DNA of 64,000 bases from Microthyrium microscopicum (GCA_010405405.1 MU004235.1:572538-636537), one strand, 5' to 3'. Positions 23,326-34,956 are shown, counted from the first letter of the stretch. Notes: generated by a model not told the origin, from the sequence alone. A program made the numbers and translations.

Positions 23326-26310
23326 ATGCCCGGAAGGCGAACAAACAACAGACGTCGTCCCAAAAAGCGAGGAAGCGATGTATCTTCCATCGACAGGTCC
23401 CATGAGAGCATCAGCGACTTGACAGCGTTAAGTAGTGAGCCCGAAGGACTTACGTCTTCACCAGTGGAAGAAGTCAATGGCGCATTTCCTTCTCTGAGAC
23501 TGCAAAATGTGTGCAGGGCCTGTGAGAAGCTCTATGACCAAGAAATTGCCAATCTCCAATTCAGCTCCAACTCCAATAGCTCGATCTATCTGGGCAATCT
23601 GCAACATATCAGTCCTGATACAGGATGCATAATGTGCCTATTCTTCCACGGCATGAAATCCGATTATTCAGAGACAAATGATTACCACCTTCATGCCTTT
23701 TCCGCAGCTACTTCACTTTTCGCAACACCCATGAGAGATCTCATCGATGAGAGTGTTATCACTAGCAAGACATCATACAAGGATGCGCCTTTGTTTGGGG
23801 TGATTGCTGGCGCTCCTAACCAAATTTCTGTTACCGATGCGTACGAGATTCTAAAGCACAGAGGCTGCTTTCTGTCTTGCAACTTGGATTATTTTGGACG
23901 CGAAATTCCCCATAGACACAATGAGTCTGGCATCTATTCTGGATCCGCAGAAGATGAGAAGCATCTGAGCATTATTAGATGGCGACCAAATGTGACCAAA
24001 TATCAAAGTTTCATCTATCCACTTCCGGAAACCGTTTCGATCGAAGATGCGATAGACTTATCGAGGGCAAAAGGGTTTGTGACCATCAGCAATAATCGAG
24101 CTTTACCAGAGCATTTGACGACCAAGGATCTTGAAAAGCGCCAAAAATCGTCCAGTGGTTTGGGAGGGCCTATCACTTTATGGCCAGTGCGAATTGCCAC
24201 TACGGAGGATAATGATACACCAGGCCAACGAGGCTATGTTCCGCATTCGATTCGAAGGAAACTATATATCAGATCCTTATATGGTCGGACCATTGATGTC
24301 GACCGAGTCGATTTCAATCTCATCAGAACATGGATCGACGAGTGCCTGAATCGACAAAAACGTCCCAATCGATGCGAGGAGTTCACTGGTCAACGTACTA
24401 GGCTCAAGAAGCTAGATTTGTATCTCTTAGATTGCAAAACCCGTCGTGTTATTCAACCAGAATCGAAGAAAAACCTCGAATATGTAGCTCTAAGCTACGT
24501 TTGGGGAAACATTTCTCGAGACCTGAAACCTATGGTCCATAAAATCCCCTACAGTATTCCTGATAGCTGTTGCGCTGTCATTGAGGATGCCATCAGTGTT
24601 GCTCTTCGATTGGGTTTCCGCTATTTATGGATTGACATGCTTTGCATTTCCTCGGCCTCATCACTACGGCACGATCAGATTGGCCATATGGACACAGTCT
24701 ACAAGAACGCAGCCCTCACCATTGTTGCCGCAGCAGGATTTAATGCTGAGTATGGGCTTCCTGGTGTGGGCCAGCGACCTCGCATAAAACAAAGCAAAAT
24801 TTATATCAAAAACCACCGATTTGTGTCAACGTTGCCACACCCGGAGCATACTTTGGATCGGTCTGTGTACCAAACAAGAGCATGGACATATCAAGAATTC
24901 TTCTTCTCTACTCGACGACTTATCTTCACTGATCATCAAGTCCATTTTCAATGCCAGTCCCGCTGCCGATCAAATTTTCGCTGCGAATCGCTTTCTTTTC
25001 CTCCTTTCAGCGAACTATATTTTAAAAGCTTGGGGAACGATGGGAGATACCAAGATCATCTTCCAAAAGACAAATACTTACAAGGAGTGCATGCTCTCAT
25101 AAAGGATACTCGCTACTTCATTGATGGTACACTACATGTCGCCAATAATTCTGGCATCAGGAAATTGTCCACTCTGGCGATATTTGAGCATCACATTAAT
25201 CAGTTCAGCAACCGAAAGCTTTCATTTGACTCAGACGCTTTGGCAGCAATTGTTAGTGTGCTCGATCGTTTCCCTCATGAGATTCATTCGATCCAGCATC
25301 TCGCTGGTATTCCTTTCATGTCTTATGCAAAGACATACACTGTCGTCCCTTGGCCAAACGCTTCTCCGATATCTCACAAATTCAACTTTGCTTATGGTAA
25401 GGTCCCCATTGTGAAAGCGCCTGCACCGATACTTCGTCGAAAGCAAATACTAAGTTCGAGCTACTTTTACTTCGGCATTTCAGACACAATCTTCATGTTG
25501 GCCTTCATATTTTACCATCCTAGATCAAAGGTTTCCAGATTGTATATTTTTATTCGCCACGTAACACGTTACTTGGTTTGGCGAAAGCCAGTAATGTCGG
25601 GCTCTTCTGGCTTGCTTTAATTACTTGCAGGACTGTATGAGATTACAAGCACTTTCTGAGAACCTCCGCAGTGCGTATCAACTAAATACTGATTATATGT
25701 AGGTCTTGCTTGGACTCACGGTGCTCACAAGCAACCTCTCCGAAGACGTGCAAAATTCGCATCCTGGACCTGGGCTGGCTGGGAAGGCCAAGTAGACTGG
25801 CTGATCGGCTCGACCAATTTAGACGACTTTCAAAATGCAGAAGAAGACGTGACCAAATTCGAGTACGTGGAAACCAAAAACCAAACAGAATCACTCCGGA
25901 GTACCGACAAATGGCGAGCTGGTGAAAAGCGAGAACCGCCAAACAAATTGCTATTGACAGCTAGTGTTGTCAAAATCAAAATCGAATGGCAAGATACAAG
26001 AAAGCGATCCGACAAGGACCACTATCCTAGCGGCTACTACCTAGTAGACTCGTACGCTGATCTAACATGTCCTCTCCATGTTACACATCTGGGGATGGCT
26101 GAGATTGCTGCTGAACAGAAGCATTTATACGGTGTCTGTCTTGGTTCGAACACTAACGAAAATGCTGTTTACCTCTTGATTATCAGGAGAATACCTCGAA
26201 ATGATCACTCCGACGATCATTCCGATTACTTTGAGAGGATAGGAGTAATGGTTGCACCAATTCATCGCTTTGATACCCACCGGATGAGCATTACTGGCTG
26301 GCTTGTTTAA
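23326..26310 (+). CDS. HET-domain (heterokaryon incompatibility) protein
   Basis: I model two exons, 23326-25396 and 25703-26310, for 892 aa. The joint FNFAYG-LAWTHGAHKQPLRRRAKFASWTWAGW restores the usual HET C-terminal reading of L-W, two Arg, then a SWTWAGW block. The HET domain begins near residue 385 with YVALSYVWGN and continues through RYLWIDMLCIS, with YKNAALTIVAAAG after it and RAWTYQEFFFSTRRLIF further on. The N-terminal 60 residues are basic and Ser-rich, then comes a Cys-containing region (CRACEKLY, CIMCLFF) common in this family. Such proteins can trigger death when genetically unlike hyphae fuse; most are uncharacterised. The proposed intron is long (306 nt) and stays open for most of its length, so a retained form would end at 25620 with a different hydrophobic tail. 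Confidence 0.88.
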
Positions 26311-26839
26311 GGCAATCTCCGTGCGACAGATGAATAATGGTTTTGTTCATATCATCGACTATATAAAAGGCTGCCGTTTGGTCTATCAATCTTTTCATGA
26401 TTGATAATCTATCAATAGCATTCTCTGCCATATAGGTGACCCTGAACCGAGAGACAATGGATTTCTTAAAGAGTGGTTTCACTGTTCTCACTACGACGCG
26501 TAGCTCTTGTAGCGAATGTTACAAAATACAGCGCCAGCAATTTCAGTCACCCAGTCAAGAGACTGGAATCGACCTATGACTTTCCCCATCAATACCCAGT
26601 GTGTCATACAATGTCAACTAATGCTCAATATAAAGTCTTGCTTATCACTGATCAGTACAAGCCAGGCACTGGCCTACGGTGAAATCAAGGCTATGAAGGC
26701 AAACACATGGCTATAAATTTTCCATAGCTATCATAAACTGCTCTAGCATACAGCAATTCAAAAAGCTCTATCCTCAAGGTAAAATCGCAACCAACGCCAC
26801 TTGACTGTGCAACAAGTCATCTGAAATTCATCTTCCAGT
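26311..26839. other. Intergenic upstream of the first motif gene
   Basis: About 530 nt without a supported gene. TATAAAT at 26712-26718, about 120 nt before the ATG at 26840, is a possible TATA box. Confidence 0.4.
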
Positions 26840-27553
26840 ATGTCTAGTTCAAAAGAACAGCTACCCTTGACACCATCAGATTCAGACGTGGCTCAAAAAC
26901 CCTCCACTCAACCACCAAGTCCAAATCTAGCAGCGCATACAGCTCAGCCATCGCCTCCTCCTCGGCCAGCACAACCACCTCGAACAGTGACTCCGTCACC
27001 GCAAGCGCATCCCATACAACCCCCAGGCTCAACTCAGCTTCCGCGTTCAATATCTGCAACACTAACGCCATCGGGTTCTGGAACTGTTACAGTACCTGGA
27101 CGAGATGAAGTTCTTACATTTAACCTATTTTCGCGTAGGAGCTCCAGTATCAATCTCGTGAAAGCAAGACTAACACCACTGGTAGTACCGGCAAGCAGCC
27201 CAGTAGACCCATCTACACCCGGTCTTGACCCTTCTAGCCAGCGAGCCCTTGAGCGCCTAGCAAAGCTAGAGTTCGAATTGGAGGACGTCCAACTCCAGAT
27301 GAACGAAATGGAACACGACTCTCGTGCATCTTACCAATTCCTTCGACGTGAAAGAGCCGAAGTACGGCGGGACATTGAAGCAGCAGCTGAACGTGTCGCG
27401 CAAGCGGTTAGTATGAACTTCCAAGGCATGGATCACTATGTCAAGATCACTCCTCGAGGTCTTGAAGTGCGCTATGTTCTGGACGGAGTGGAACATAACC
27501 GGTTGTATCGGCGTAGAGAGTTTGAGAACCATGATTACCCATGGGATCTTTGA
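26840..27553 (+). CDS. Unrecognised Pro-rich/coiled-coil protein (motif gene A)
   Basis: Single exon of 237 aa from ATG 26840. The first 70 residues are rich in Pro, Ser and Gln (PPSPNLAAHTAQPSPPPRP and similar). Residues about 135-195 are highly charged with heptad-like spacing (LERLAKLEFELEDVQLQMNE), suggesting a coiled coil. The C-terminus has ITPRGLEVRYVLDGVEHNRL and ends in DYPWDL. The GLEVRYVLDG segment resembles GMHVRYKVDG in the gene at 29116 and SLRYMCGG in the gene at 28501, all on the same strand downstream of the HET gene. I do not know the family. No signal peptide or membrane segment is seen, so an intracellular role is likely. Confidence 0.6.
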   Translation: MSSSKEQLPLTPSDSDVAQKPSTQPPSPNLAAHTAQPSPPPRPAQPPRTVTPSPQAHPIQPPGSTQLPRSISATLTPSGSGTVTVPGRDEVLTFNLFSRRSSSINLVKARLTPLVVPASSPVDPSTPGLDPSSQRALERLAKLEFELEDVQLQMNEMEHDSRASYQFLRRERAEVRRDIEAAAERVAQAVSMNFQGMDHYVKITPRGLEVRYVLDGVEHNRLYRRREFENHDYPWDL

Positions 27554-28500
27554 TGCCAGGTCAATGTTCCAGATTAGATAGCCTGGCTGGTTAGAAACAA
27601 TGAAATATGCTATAAGTGAATTGATTTTCTCTTGACGCGATAACCATAGAATTTCATTCGTCAGCATTACAATGTGAGGTCAAAAAGATCAGTCACTGTC
27701 TTCAGTGATCAGCATCAACTTGTGGCAAAAATCTCAAGAACACTCTGACTACAAAATATTTCAAACGAATTCTTCAGAGCTCTTCTGTTCTACAGGAGCC
27801 TCAGCACTAGCTAACTTTACCATGTAATCAATTATGATTTACTTTCGAGGCTCAGTGCCTACTCAATCCCGTTTTTGTAAAAGTCAATGTCTAAGGGATC
27901 TGAAAAGCACCCGTGAAAACGCAAAGGACAAGAGATAGCTCTGATCAGATTAGTGACATACGCACGTCTTGCTCGAGGAACACGTTTTTTGTGACATATT
28001 CCAACACAACCTTTGCTGAATTGCTTGTTAACGCTGGGCCGCTGGCCTCCTCGCTGTTTGAACCGTCGTCAACGCATCAAGGCACAGACAATATCTCATT
28101 ATCTTAGGTAGGTACCTTTAACACGGTCAAATCCAAATCTGGGATGTTTATTCCAATTCGTAACCTCATCGAAGAGGTTCAGATACCGGCTATTTTAGAA
28201 AGTGACAGCAGCGGCTTGCAAGAATCTTTCCACCTCAACAACGGAGGTAAGATCTTTCACTTTCAATATATTTGCTCAGACTTCACTTATCAAGTTGCAC
28301 AAGTCAATTTTGGATAAGCAATTACCTATGAAAGCTATCTTCTAAGATCCTAAGCTGCTTTGTTCCATAACACAAGCTCCCACCAATTCCATGCACAACA
28401 CTGCGGTCCATTTTTGCCAACATTCACAAAGTCAATAGATTTGGCCGTCTCCTATCTTCAAATCGCCCAAAGAAAACCCCTCTCATTCTCAAAAAACATC
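27554..28500. other. Intergenic between motif genes A and B
   Basis: About 950 nt, AT-rich, with only short frames. No motif like that of the flanking genes was found in it, so I see no sign of a lost fourth copy. Confidence 0.45.
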
Positions 28501-28863
28501 ATGGGTTTCAACCCCGACGACCCAGTCCATCGCGTCCACGATACCGACCCAAACCGCTTTCGAGCCCTTTTCCATCACTCAGAGACCGTCGTCCACTTCG
28601 ACGACCAGAACATTCTAATTGATGGAACAGAAATTAGCAACAAGGTTGTGGGCCATGCTCATGCCGAAAAAGCGAACGTATGTGTAAGCTACTATCCGAG
28701 CATGGTCTCTTTGAGATACATGTGCGGAGGGCAAGATCATGGTTACTTCTTCCTGAACCCATGCGCTTATATCTCTCAAGACATGGCACAGGGTGATTGG
28801 CAGGTGGAAGTCGCAAGTTCCTCCAGTGCAACGTGTGTGGAAGAAACTCCTGATAGGGTGTGA
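28501..28863 (+). CDS. Unrecognised small protein (motif gene B)
   Basis: Single exon of 120 aa from ATG 28501 (MGFNPDDPVHRV). The frame is open upstream without another ATG. The N-terminal part is polar, followed by beta-like text (ETVVHFDDQNILIDGTEI). MVSLRYMCGGQDHGYFFLNP aligns with the C-terminal motif of the genes at 26840 and 29116: small residue, hydrophobic-Arg-Tyr, then Gly and an aromatic pair. It is the smallest of the three and lacks their long disordered or coiled regions. No signal peptide and no known domain. Its reality rests on the shared motif and clean ATG context; it could be part of a spliced gene. Confidence 0.48.
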   Translation: MGFNPDDPVHRVHDTDPNRFRALFHHSETVVHFDDQNILIDGTEISNKVVGHAHAEKANVCVSYYPSMVSLRYMCGGQDHGYFFLNPCAYISQDMAQGDWQVEVASSSSATCVEETPDRV

Positions 28864-29115
28864 TATCAGATCTCAGTGTGGATGCTGTCCATCAGGAGTA
28901 GGATCTTCTAGGTGACTATGATTACATGATACCCAGGTATCGAACGGTCATTGATCTAGAATGGAAGAGTGTCATGATGTTATGTGGTTCTCGTGAACCA
29001 TTGCGCTCAGAATATCAGCGACCAGTTATTGACAAATATATTCCATTCACTCTTATACAAACGAACCAAAAATTCAGTGGCGTTTAAATTCGTCTTTATC
29101 TAGCTTGCAATACAG

Positions 29116-30369
29116 ATGTTCAGCCTATTCCATGCGTATACAAAGCCAAACCAAAAGATCTGTGAGTCGTTCGAACCAGTTTCAAACATGGGAAACGAAT
29201 CTTCCACATTGCGCAGACGCTTTGGAGAAGATAGCACTATTCCAGTTGGACTTGTAAACCCATCTCCTCTACCGAATCGACGACCTGTTTCCGAAGCCGA
29301 AGATACAATCCCAAGACGTAGAGACATCTCTGATGTACCAAGGCGAAGACGCAATGGAAATCCGGACCTCCTCCGCGCTTTACTAAACCGAAGGCGGGCA
29401 TTACGATCTGAGAATACGTCTTCGACGCAACAGGAGCCTACTCATCAGGAATCCCCTAGGCACGAGCATAGTGCAGAGTCTGAGGCTACACGCGTGTTCG
29501 GGCTTGCTCCTGACGATGATGCACCATTCCTCAGACCCGAAATGGAAATCAGCAACGAAGGAGTTAATCCTGCGCACCGCAGACGCTACGAGGAAGATTT
29601 CAGTGATGTACACCGGCGAATACAACGACTAGTTGTCTCGATGAGTACTCCCACAGTACGACTTCATAGTTCTGGTCGAGTGCACGCGATGGGGCACTGG
29701 TATGAACCAGATGATCCACGAATACGGTATTGGAAACTTTGTATATCATTCAAAAGCTCTGAAAAAGAAAGTATCTAAAGCGCGATAGGCCGCCGCTACT
29801 GGGAATTCCCCGACGAAGATCGCGAAGAATTCGTTTATGGTATGCCATCAACCCCATAACACCCAACCAAATCTAATGTCCAATTAGGCCGTCGCAGAAC
29901 CGCTCCTAACCTAACAGAGAACGACGCAACCTTCCCACTGACTGACAGCATAACAAGAAACTACTGGTTACTGCATGGTTTCGAACAAGGCCATTTAACC
30001 ATGACAAACATGCTATTAGCATGTATTCCTCAACAGCAACAAGCTGAGCGCAACGTAAATGCCGCCGTAGACAGAAGCGCCGCTGCTCACGTTATACTCC
30101 CGTTGATAGCAGAAGTCTACATACGTGACATTCAGATAGGGGCAGCCTTTGATTGCCAGCACGAGATGGAAGATTTCATGAAGTCCGCGTGTGAGGAATT
30201 CGATATGGAGATATCGCGAGCCACGAATGGTAAGATACCAGAGGAGTCCATTGTGAACATAGACATGGAAGTGACGGGAGGAATGCATGTGAGGTATAAA
30301 GTTGATGGTCAAGTGTTCCATGCGTACTTTGGAAACACTGAAGCGCCGAAGCCAGCTACTGGCCCTTGA
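29116..30369 (+). CDS. Unrecognised protein (motif gene C)
   Basis: Three exons (29116-29740, 29789-29839, 29888-30369) give 385 aa; introns are 48 nt each and the phases fit. A second in-frame ATG at 29188 gives 361 aa beginning MGNESS, which fits an N-myristoylation signal. Residues 30-130 are rich in Arg, Ser, Glu and Pro and probably disordered. Then come GRVHAMGHWYEPDDPRIRYW and a spliced RRYWEFPDEDREEF stretch. The C-terminus carries VTGGMHVRYKVDGQVFHAYF, close to GLEVRYVLDG of the gene at 26840. The middle segment may be a second, diverged copy of the same unit (VSM, then G-hydrophobic-x-hydrophobic, then an Arg-rich aromatic block). Function unknown. The exon model is plausible but unconfirmed. 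Confidence 0.55.
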
Positions 30370-30663
30370 CATCTCAATGCAACGAGTTGAGGAGCGTAAC
30401 TATATTTGCTCTGGAAAGCTACAAATCGGGATTTGGGTTTTCCTCGTACAATTGATCAAAAGAACAATGTGAAATCCATTCCCATGCTCTTCAACAAAGA
30501 GCCATCATGGGATTGAGAGCACTCGATGTTGTATGGACGTTTGCTATAAGAGATAATGATCTTACTATAATGACTTTTTGAAAACCAGTCTCGCCAGACG
30601 CTTTACCATTTTTCAATGCCTTGCTATTGATCCACGGCCCTCATGAGATTTCTTTGGCGGCCT
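30370..30663. other. Convergent 3' ends of motif gene C and GAD
   Basis: About 290 nt between two facing stop codons; no gene seen. Confidence 0.5.
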
Positions 30664-32459
30664 CTAGCATACGGAGCGATGAACGCCGCCCGTCATATCA
30701 CTGTTGTTCTTTTCCTTTCCATCATCGCCTCCCTGGTTTGACTTTGACTTCGTCGAGCTTCCCTTCTTGGGGAACGGGTTCCAGGACGCGATATCAAAAT
30801 CGTCCTCGATCTCAATCAAGCTCTCCGTGACCTGGGCGAGATCACTGATCAGTTTGTCCATGAGGTCAAGAGCCATCGATTCGCGGACTACAACACGAAG
30901 AATCTCAATGCTCTCGCCATCTGGTGGAAGAGGATAGTCTATGGTCAAGTTAGTGATATTCCAATTGATGGTCACAGATGGGTGAAGACTCACTTGGAAT
31001 GATATATCCCTTCATACGCATCATCTTGCTCACAGCTTCCTGTCCGATACGTGGATGCTCTTTTTTGAAGTTATCGGTGAAGCGGAACGCCACAACGGGC
31101 AACCCAGCGTTGTATGCCTCGCTTGTTTCGCTGTCTTCGCAAGGACCTTGGCCTTCGACGAATTTGTAGTCGCCCTTTTTGCGATGAATATCGCTCACGC
31201 ACTGATACCAGCCGGTAGCTTCCAAAGTATTGCTGAGCAGACGGGCGTTAGATAGAACATGCTCCATGATTTCTTGGTAGCCTTTGTAGCCGAGATGAAC
31301 CAAGTTGTAGTATTGACCAATGATTTGAGCTCCAGGACGTGAGAAGTTGAGTGTAAATGACTCTTCTGTGCCGCCGAGGTAATGTAGCTCGAAAATCAAG
31401 TGCTTTGGTAGATATTTCTCGTCGCGCCAGACGATCCATCCAACACCAGCATAGACGAGACCGAATTTGTGGCCAGAAACGTTGATACTATGGACACGAG
31501 GAAGTTCAAAGTTCCAAGGAACGCCAGCATGTGCGTGAGTAAATGGGGCCACAAAACCACCGCTGGCAGCATCCACATGAATTGGAATGTAATTGCCAGA
31601 TTTCTCTTCGTACTCGTCCAAGACTTTGGACACCGCCTCGACGTCTTCGTACACACCAGTGTAAGTAGAGCCAAGAATGACAAAGACACCAATGGTGTTT
31701 TCGTCAACATTCTCGCGTACAGTTTCAGGATCCAAGACCCATCGACTCTTTTCGCTGACGGGGAGAATGCGTGCCTCAACATCGAAATAACGTGCAAACT
31801 TTTCCAGAGCAACTTGAGCATTGGCACCCATGAGGATGTTTGGCTTTGAGATGTCCTTGCCAGCGGCTTGTCTCTTTTCTTTCCATAACTGCTTCATAGC
31901 AAGTCCTCCGAGATGAATTGCTTCTGAAGAGCCAGTAGTGGCTGAACCAATGGCCTGTTCTCCTTTTTGAACTCCCCACATGTGGGCAATCATGCTGATG
32001 CAACGCGAATGAATGTCCATCATGGCAGGATACTCATCGGCATCAGACATGTTTTTTGATAGATTCTCTACCATCAATTGCTCGGCCTTTCCTACAATCA
32101 GCATAAGTTTTGTGCGGAAGTCCACGAAGAATATACCTCTTTCTCCATATAAGTTCCGACGAAGCTTGCAAGGTTGAGATTGGGTCTGCCATCAAGGTCG
32201 AGCTCATCACGAATCATCTGGGCCACAGCTCCCGCAGGGGCACCCTCCTTGGGTAGCTTGTGTTTGGCGAGCTCTGTGACGGAGTATTTGTTGGAGTATG
32301 GGGTCAAAGATGACTCCGCAAGCTTGTATGTGTGCTTTCCAGGAGCACTATGAGCACTTTCTTGGAGCTTCTGGACCAGCGCTTCTGGGTCGACCTATGC
32401 GAATTAGCAATTGAAATAGCCTAGGGGTTTCTTTTCCATACATGTCGAGCGAGAGGCAT
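30664..32459 (-). CDS. Glutamate decarboxylase
   Basis: Four exons on the minus strand (32459-32442, 32394-32137, 32086-30994, 30938-30664) give 547 aa, normal for fungal GAD. The first exon encodes only MPLARH. The second splice joins GTYMEKE to AEQLMVENLSKN, continuous in the family, and the last joins GYIIP to NYPLPPDG. The PLP-enzyme core shows GSATTGSSEAIHLGG, HVDAASGGFVAPF and the PLP lysine in INVSGHKFGLVYAGVGW. It makes GABA from glutamate, using a proton and releasing CO2; in fungi it serves the GABA shunt, spore germination and stress tolerance. The C-terminal 45 residues are rich in Lys, Ser, Gly and Asn (KKGSSTKSKSNQGG) and probably flexible. No calmodulin-binding Trp motif as in plant GADs is evident. 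Confidence 0.95.
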
Positions 32460-33774
32460 GATGAGAGCTGGGAGAAAAGGGTTCTTCTTGTATGTGTATG
32501 TCTGTTCTGTACGCTGAAGCTGGGAATAGGCCAAGAAGATGTTTCAGTGCAATTGAAGATTGAGTGAGTTTTTGAAGCAAAGAGACGAAAACAAAGTGGG
32601 CTTGACCGATTATTTAAAAGCTTAAGAGCTACGCTGTTGTTGGTGTCCAGCTCCAAGGCAAAGTAAAACATTACATCATCGTCATTGACCACCCCACTTA
32701 TCGAGCGAATGCTTTTTATTGTCCGTGTTGCCTGGAAGGTCTCAAAATTAGTTCCATGAGGACCAGCTTGCTTTGTTATGATTTTAGACACTTTATATTC
32801 CAACAAAGATTTGTGTCATCAGTCGATATTGAATGCCCAGAGAAATTTCAGCCTTCTCATCAGCCTTGTCAGCTCAAGATCAGCCCGCCAAGAAACGCTA
32901 AACTTTTAGGGCCTTGGCATGCGCGGTTCTTCCCAGTTTTCGCGTGCTCTTCACTCTTTCTTTCCTACTTTAGTTCCTCCATCATGAGGGATTCAGTGGG
33001 ATTAGGTGTTCTGCCACACTACATTCACCCCTTAGTTTAGATTACGCTATGACAACGCTATTAAAACGTTTGACAAATGCTTTATAATTTTACGTGTTTC
33101 CCTCTTAGTTTAATTAATAAGCCGTCGCAGTGGTCGTACTTTGTTAAGTAATGAAAGATTAGGAACCTATATTTATAAGTAAGATTACGAACCCTAAATT
33201 CTAAAGGGAGAGGGACTAAGCGTTCTTGAAGATAAGCTCTTTAAGCCTAGGATAGATATAAAATTTCTTTAGAGCGAGCTTGTGAGCGTAAGAGTTACGA
33301 TTAAAGAGAGGATAAGAATAATAGAGGAGGATAGGTGACCTTTGCTTACTTAAACGCGTAAAGAACCCTTTGGACTTAGTGTTAAGGGGGCTAAGACCAT
33401 AATTTTGCGCCACTTTGGCGTAACCCCTGAGCTCAGGTATATACCCATCCATCATGTACCTGGTAGTGCAAATGCATGTTCTCCGTAAGGCGTATACTAT
33501 ACGATTGACCTGACCCCCAAGTACGGTTCCCATACATAAAACATGGCTTCTAGTGCCTTAGTATCCGGTCAACTCCAATTGCTCCTTACGATAAGCTGGT
33601 GTCATTTCAGAAGCAGCCTAGCAGGCAACCCCCAAAACGGTTTCGGCTTCGACATCGAATTTACCGCAGTAACCAGATTTCTAGATATATCCAACTTTGA
33701 GAATTGCTAGCTTGTCTACGTACAGTACCTTCGTCCACAGCAACCCCTGCCCTTGGTCAAACAGTTGAAAGAGC
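32460..33774. other. Intergenic with an AT-rich relic
   Basis: The GAD promoter lies at the left. From about 33040 to 33420 composition turns TA-rich with stop-dense frames, similar in texture to the dead transposon at 40-43 kb. That suggests a small RIP-damaged repeat fragment. No terminal repeats could be paired, and I cannot name a parent element. Confidence 0.35.
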
Positions 33775-34482
33775 ATGGAAAAACCACAGATCAAAGCCGT
33801 CTTCTTTGACTTCATGGGGACATGCCTCGACTGGCACAACGGCACCATCAAAGCGCTACCACAAGCCATTCCTGAGAGCGAGCGCTCCAAACTAGCCTTG
33901 GAGTGGCGTCAGGACTACTTTGATTCCAACGCCGCACGTCTAGCTGCAAAAGAGCCCCCAGAAAACATCGACATAACCATGCGAAACACCCTAGATGCTC
34001 TCCTGGAGAAACACACAGCTCATAAACCACTTTTTGGCGAGCAAACAAAGCAGCAGTGTGTAGGAGCATGGCACTCGATGCCCGCCTGGCCCGAAGTACG
34101 CCAAGCCATCGAAGATGTAAAGGCCGCCGGCTACGAAGTATTTGTGTACGCGAATGGTACTACGCGACTCCAGCTCGATCTTTGCAAATCTTCAGGGCTA
34201 TCGTTCAATATGTTGTTCTCGAGTGAGCTCTTGGGTGTATACAAGCCTGCTCCAGAGAGCTACACGAAGGTTTTGGACTTGGTCAGTGTGAAGCCGGAGG
34301 AGACTGTAATGGTGGCTGCCCACGCATATGACACCAGAGGTGGAATGAAGGCTGGTATGAGGACTGTTTATATCCACAGGTGGACGGACGATATCAACGA
34401 AGATATGGAGGTTGTCAAAAAAGAACATGATTTCTTCCTGGAAGACATGACTGGCCTAGTTGAGGTTATCAACCAGTTCTAG
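33775..34482 (+). CDS. HAD-superfamily hydrolase, haloacid-dehalogenase type
   Basis: Single exon, 235 aa. The four HAD signatures are present: motif I VFFDFMGTCLDW with the nucleophile Asp, motif II VYANGTTRLQLD, a motif III Lys in GVYKPAPESYTKV, and motif IV VAAHAYDTRGG. The region between motifs I and II is a helical cap of about 75 residues, as in (S)-2-haloacid dehalogenases. Many fungal members act on unknown phosphate esters or haloacids. Motif I reads DFMGT where DAYGT or DxDGT is usual; the nucleophile is kept. Upstream lies the AT-rich relic, downstream a broken gene, so the context gives no substrate clue. Confidence 0.9.
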   Translation: MEKPQIKAVFFDFMGTCLDWHNGTIKALPQAIPESERSKLALEWRQDYFDSNAARLAAKEPPENIDITMRNTLDALLEKHTAHKPLFGEQTKQQCVGAWHSMPAWPEVRQAIEDVKAAGYEVFVYANGTTRLQLDLCKSSGLSFNMLFSSELLGVYKPAPESYTKVLDLVSVKPEETVMVAAHAYDTRGGMKAGMRTVYIHRWTDDINEDMEVVKKEHDFFLEDMTGLVEVINQF

Positions 34483-34956
34483 ATTCACCGATCCAGCAAA
34501 AGTCGTTGAGAAAGTATCCCTGCAAGATCAATGTGGTCTAGCCGCAAAACACCCTCGTAAGATCTCGCCGCACGAAATTCTTGTTTGGAAGGTCGCAGCG
34601 AAGTCTCTATGATATAGATCATGAATAAAGTCATCAAACTGTCTTGTCGCATCCTACAGCGATCATACCATCACACTTGCGAAAGTCGACAGCTACGTTC
34701 AGCCGGCCTAGAAATTCTTGTGAGTCCAGGCAAGACGTGAAGTTGGAGTTGAGTTCAAGCTGGGCACAGCGCGGTCCCATTTATCTTGTTGCGAGAAGCA
34801 TATTTTTAGCCAATAAGCAGGTATGAAACCCTGCTCAGTAAGATATCAATTCGTCTGCCTTGCTCCATATATAAAATAGCTTCGATCTTCTTACGTCCAA
34901 CCTGCTCTTTGGATTTCTTTGCCTATCTTCGAGCGAGAGCCTCCTCACGCTAAATA
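34483..34956. other. Intergenic, includes a TATA-like box
   Basis: About 470 nt with no gene. TATATAAA at 34868-34875 lies about 85 nt before the ATG of the broken gene, which suggests that this gene once had a normal promoter. Confidence 0.4.
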
